The translations under genes and the position numbers were made by a program. Below the pieces are notes generated by a model, which did not search any database, was not told the DNA's origin, and saw only the letters and a list, made by a program, of their open reading frames with translations. From Actinomortierella ambigua (lineage: Eukaryota > Mortierellomycota > Mortierellomycetes > Mortierellales > Mortierellaceae): DNA of 21,406 bases. Of the stretch, positions 17,889 through 21,406 are shown piece by piece. Each line of letters opens with the position of its first letter. Position 1 is the first letter of the stretch. The stretch spans positions 1-21,406 of the forward strand of contig JAAAJB010000489.1 of NCBI GenBank assembly GCA_016098155.1. The letters are read 5' to 3'.

Positions 17889-20800
17889 ATGGACTCTGCT
17901 CAAAGCTCATCGACAGAGAGCATGCTGTCAACTGTCGAGAACCTTGTTCGCCTCATTCTTCGCGATGGCATCGCGCAAAGTCACGCCAGCAACACCACCA
18001 CAGGAACAAGCGCCGGCGCTGTCGCCGGAGCGAGCTCGGACGCCATGGATGTTGATAGCGGATCTGGCTCTGGCTCAGCTCAACAAACTCGGTCTGCTGT
18101 CAGTGAGGAGCGGATAAAATCACTGACGGAATACTGCATGCGGATCCTTGGAAGGCAAGTGAGCATTCTTTGGCTTTTTTTTTTTTATCCTACCCGACGG
18201 CGTCCTTTTGAGAATCGCGTCAACGGGAGAAAAAAATAAAACTGAGGAGGATTGTGTAGTTCCACTGTAATGAAATATCTAATGAACGCTCGCTTCACTC
18301 TCCTCGTTCACTTAGCCGGATAACGCCGTCGGTCGTGTCAGATGAAATTCACGTCTCGGATGTCATCAAGAAGAAGCGTATGAATGGACATTGGAACTGG
18401 TTTACAGGACACTTATTAGATCACTTTTTTATCTACAATCAAAATGGCGTCAACTAACACCGTTCATGGGTCTGGCATTGTGTTGCATCAACCCTAGTAC
18501 TTCGAGACGATCCAACATCCAACAAAGCGCTGCGTTTCTCTCATCTATACTCTAAGCTCGCAGATTTGGTATGAACGCGCGTCAACACATTTGTACAAAG
18601 AGAAACGATCATTCAAAACTGTCAGAACGCCTAACACAAGCCATCTACCATCATCGCAAATAGTCTGTACTAAAGGAAAGATGGGCATCTCTATACCTTC
18701 TCTTGAGCCTCAGCGATCAGGACACTACATCCACAACATCAAGGAGCCACCACGGTTTCCACCAGCAAGCACCGCTCCCTTTCCTTGGCCTACAAAACTT
18801 GGACATGACTAATCGAGCACGGGAGCGGGAACGGGAACGGGCACGAGAACAAGACCGTGATCGTTCTCAGCATGGATCGCTGCATACTACAAATGCGCCC
18901 CACACCAAAACAGCAGCCACCACGACATTTAACGGTGGCATGCATGCTCCTCAAGCTCGTACACTGAATACCTCGGGACCAGGATCGGCGTCTTTAGAAA
19001 AGTCGGCAGAGGTCGACGAGTCGGCACTCTTACGCGACCTCATGTTTATTTTCCAAGGCATCGATGGCAAGACGGTGCGATTCGACTCAGAGTCTGGAAC
19101 ATGTGTCATAGATCCCAATGTAAGCTCCTACCTTTTTTTTTTTTTTTTTTTTTTTTGGACTCGTAGATTTGGCTCAAATACTCCATTGAAACGAACGCGC
19201 ATTGACCTTTCTCTCCCTTTTTCTTTGGTCCTAGACCAATATTTCTGTCTCGACTAGGAGCCTCGTGACGCGACTGTCTGAACTCGGATGGCTGTACAAA
19301 AGGATCGATGCGTTCGTGAAACGGACGATACGTGACTCTGCGACAGGGCTTGTTGGTCAAGTATGATTCTACTATTTTGTCATTGAAGAGAGCACCTTTC
19401 AATTTATCCATCCTCTTGGCTGTTGGAATTACATTAACCATTGTTTTTTCTCAATATTGCGACCTTTAGAGCTTCTGTGCAGCACTTCAGCATGAATTGA
19501 CAGAGTACTTCCGGCTCATCGCAGTCCTAGAGTCGCACATTCCAAAAGAAGCCTCGTCAACACAAAGACAGAACACCTCACTACCACCAAAGGGAGGCCT
19601 CACGCTGAAGCGGCTCATCGTTTGGACTCAAGAGTTCCTGCAACGGCTACGCCTCATGTCTGTGCTAGTTGACTGCTGTCAGGACCTGCAAGGAGGAGCC
19701 TTGGTGTCGATGATTCACGACTATACCCAGCACGGCGACCCAGTCATTCAACAATTTATCAACCACATGCTCGAGAAGGTATCGACCCCCTTCTACGTCA
19801 TGCTCCAACGATGGATCTATGAAGGAGAGCTCGAAGATCCACGGACAGAGTTCTTCATTGCCTGTAACCCAGATGTGGAGGAGGAGGACCTGTGGCAGAA
19901 AAAGTATTACATCCGTGAAGACATGCTGCCTGCGTTTATTGGCGACTCGCTGGCTAAGAAGGTAAGGGAGCTACAGTTGAGGAACCAAACAAAAAAGCAA
20001 AAAGTTACCCACGTCTTTCTTTTCCGAGGAGAAAAAGGTGGTCCATGTCAATCAAGGGAGACGGATGATGAAGGAGAGAGACGGAGGGAGGAGGGGGGCG
20101 ACAACCCTAGAGTCGGGAGCATTGTACCAATCAGGAGAGTCGCGTCATGCATATGTTGCTATGCATATGCGTATGAACCACATCCGACGGGAACAAAGAA
20201 TGAACCCATTTCAATTTGGCAAGTCTGCGTCAAACATTGGACAAGGCACAGGAGGGGAGGGGGCGCATAAGAAAGAAGAGAAGGAAAAAAAGAGATCTCC
20301 ATGGCGTGGGTCTCAAAGTGAAGGAGGGGGGGAAGGATGTGTAACAGACAAGCGCGTGTTGTAATGTCTGAACACAAAGCGGCGTTTTGTGCTCACCCGT
20401 TGTTGGCCGCTTGCCTCTGTCACCCTTACTCTTCTTTAACCACTATCCTTTTTTTTTTTTTTTGTAATAGATCTTGTCTATTGGCAAGTCGCTAAGCTTT
20501 TTGCGACACAGTTGTGATGATGCAGATTGGCTGGCCCAAAACCTTGGTGTAGGAAAGAGTAAGGCTCACCCACTACAAGCCCCTATAATGCATGAGCATT
20601 TGGTATCAATGCCCAATCGATGAGATATAGACTACTTACACCAATGCCGCTGCTTCTCACCATCGCTATGGGTTGGATAGCTCTCAAATACGGTGACATT
20701 GCTGAGCTTGAAAGCTCCATCGACGCGGCGTATGTGGGCACTAGTCAACGGCTACTGCATCTGTTGCTGACAAAGTTCAAGCTCATGGATCATCTGACAG

Positions 20801-21406
20801 CAATCAAGCGCTACCTACTCCTTGGACAAGGAGACTTGATTCAACATCTCATGGAGTCATTAGGGTAAGCTCCAATGGATTCACCTCTCTTCCTGACTTG
20901 TTCACAGGGGCACAATGTTTTCCCAGTGTCAATAGAATGGCTGTAGTGTAAGGATTAATTTTTTTTAGCTTTGATACTCTTCGGGGACATAATAACTAAC
21001 GCGGGTATTTTTCTTTTATTATTATTGTTATTATTCTCAATCGATTCACTAGGCCGAGTCTAAACCAGTCAGCGAACACACTGTTTCGTCACAATCTGAC
21101 GGGAACCCTCGAGTCAGCCTTGAGAAGCTCGAATGCACAGTACGATGATCCGGACATTGTACGTCGGCTGGATGTACGCCTGCTGGAGATCTCCGCTGGC
21201 GACAATGGATGGGATGTGTTTAGTCTTGACTACCTCGTCGACTCTCCCATCAACACGGTCCTCACACCAACTGCAATGCACCAGTATCTCAAGATGTTTA
21301 ACTTTCTCTGGCGCCTAAAGCGAATTGAGCATGCGCTCTCATCAGCTTGGCGGCAACAAACCACAAGTGCAAGAGCAATTCGACCCATCCAAGGTATGAA
21401 AAAAAA
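17889..21406 (+). CDS. GCP3: Gamma-tubulin complex component 3 (Spc98/Alp6 family), 3'-partial, nine exons visible
   Basis: Exons: 17889-18154, 18316-18377, 18498-18568, 18664-19119, 19235-19360, 19470-19961, 20471-20558, 20681-20864 and 21053-21393; the last intron starts GTATGA at 21394. All phases agree, giving 695 codons so far. GCP3 is a core subunit of the gamma-tubulin small complex that nucleates microtubules at spindle pole bodies and microtubule-organising centres. Signature reads: SRITPSVVSDEIHVSDVIKKK, RWASLYLLLSLSDQD, LLRDLMFIFQGIDGKTVRFD (about 254-273), LVGQSFCAALQHEL, YEGELEDPRTEFFI, RYLLLGQGDLIQHLM (about 564-578), and RRLDVRLLEISAGDNGWDVF (from about 619). The N-terminal GRIP/GCP domain is complete; the C-terminal gamma-tubulin-binding domain is cut off, with roughly 200 residues expected beyond the window. 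An Arg/Glu-rich low-complexity linker lies at about 188-206. Intron 1 is GC-AG. ATG 17889 was chosen because the 81 codons added by ATG 17646 show no family similarity. Confidence 0.95.
18155..18315 (+). other. GC-AG intron (GCP3 intron 1)
   Basis: 161 bp; donor AG|GCAAGT at 18155-18160, CTAATG at about 18280, acceptor CACTTAG ending at 18315. Using GC gives GSRITPSVVSDE, the conserved GCP3 wording. The nearby GT at 18159 (CAA|GTGAGC) leaves exon 2 in the wrong phase. Confidence 0.85.
19120..19234 (+). other. GCP3 intron 4 with T24 run
   Basis: 115 bp, GTAAGC to CCTAG. A run of 24 T (19133-19156) begins 13 nt after the donor. The intron joins residues DPN and TNISVSTRSL in phase 0. Confidence 0.9.
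19962..20470 (+). other. GCP3 intron 6, unusually long (509 bp)
   Basis: GTAAGG donor and AATAG acceptor after a T15 run (20449-20463). It is several times longer than its neighbours, and its first 103 codons stay open in the exon 6 frame up to a stop at 20268-20270. It contains a repeated ATGCATATG (20147-20155, 20161-20169) and a small imperfect hairpin near 20370-20392. Confidence 0.85.

Noticed and set aside
18159..18164. GT donor GTGAGC for GCP3 intron 1
   Set aside because: It leaves exon 1 in phase 0, which puts exon 2 out of frame and destroys the conserved RITPSVVSDE reading.
20062..20375. Intronic C/D snoRNA (ATGATGA box C-like at about 20066, CTGA at about 20367)
   Set aside because: The boxes are about 300 nt apart, far beyond a normal C/D snoRNA, and no terminal stem is seen.

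Overview
This is nuclear DNA from a filamentous fungus. The genes are split by short GT-AG introns (mostly about 95-250 bp) with CTAAC/CTGAC/CTAAT-type branch sites. There are no operons, promoters are long and pyrimidine-rich, and both coding and non-coding DNA are full of microsatellites and homopolymers. The sequence style (His/Gln/Ser-tract proteins, an intron-rich GCP3) suggests an early-diverging lineage such as Mortierellomycota/Mucoromycota. That placement is inference; no lineage marker is present.

Layout. 1-1126: 5' flank of the first gene, with C15 and C19 runs. 1127-2611 (+): intronless gene for a 494-aa low-complexity, basic, Ser-rich protein of unknown function. 2612-9945: 7.3 kb with no gene I can support, holding G-rich, CT-rich and tandem-repeat DNA plus splice-like signals on both strands. 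9946-13743 (+): two-exon homeobox transcription factor of 1183 aa with a canonical 60-residue homeodomain near its C-terminus. 14106-16556 (+): three-exon F-box/RCC1-like protein of 738 aa, in which a 35-nt micro-exon completes the first RCC1 motif. 16663-17402 (-): three-exon RPB8, a shared subunit of RNA polymerases I, II and III, convergent with the F-box gene. 17889-21393 (+, runs off the window): nine exons of the gamma-tubulin complex component GCP3 (Spc98/Alp6 family), divergent from RPB8 across a 486-bp shared promoter region.

The exon structures of the three spliced conserved genes were rebuilt by reading conserved family motifs across exons and requiring phase agreement at every junction. 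Two details stand out: the micro-exon in the F-box gene, and a GC-AG first intron in GCP3. No pathway links the five genes. RPB8 (transcription) and GCP3 (microtubule nucleation) are housekeeping genes; the F-box and homeobox proteins are regulators. No mobile element, CRISPR array, tRNA, rRNA, viral or toxin gene was recognised.
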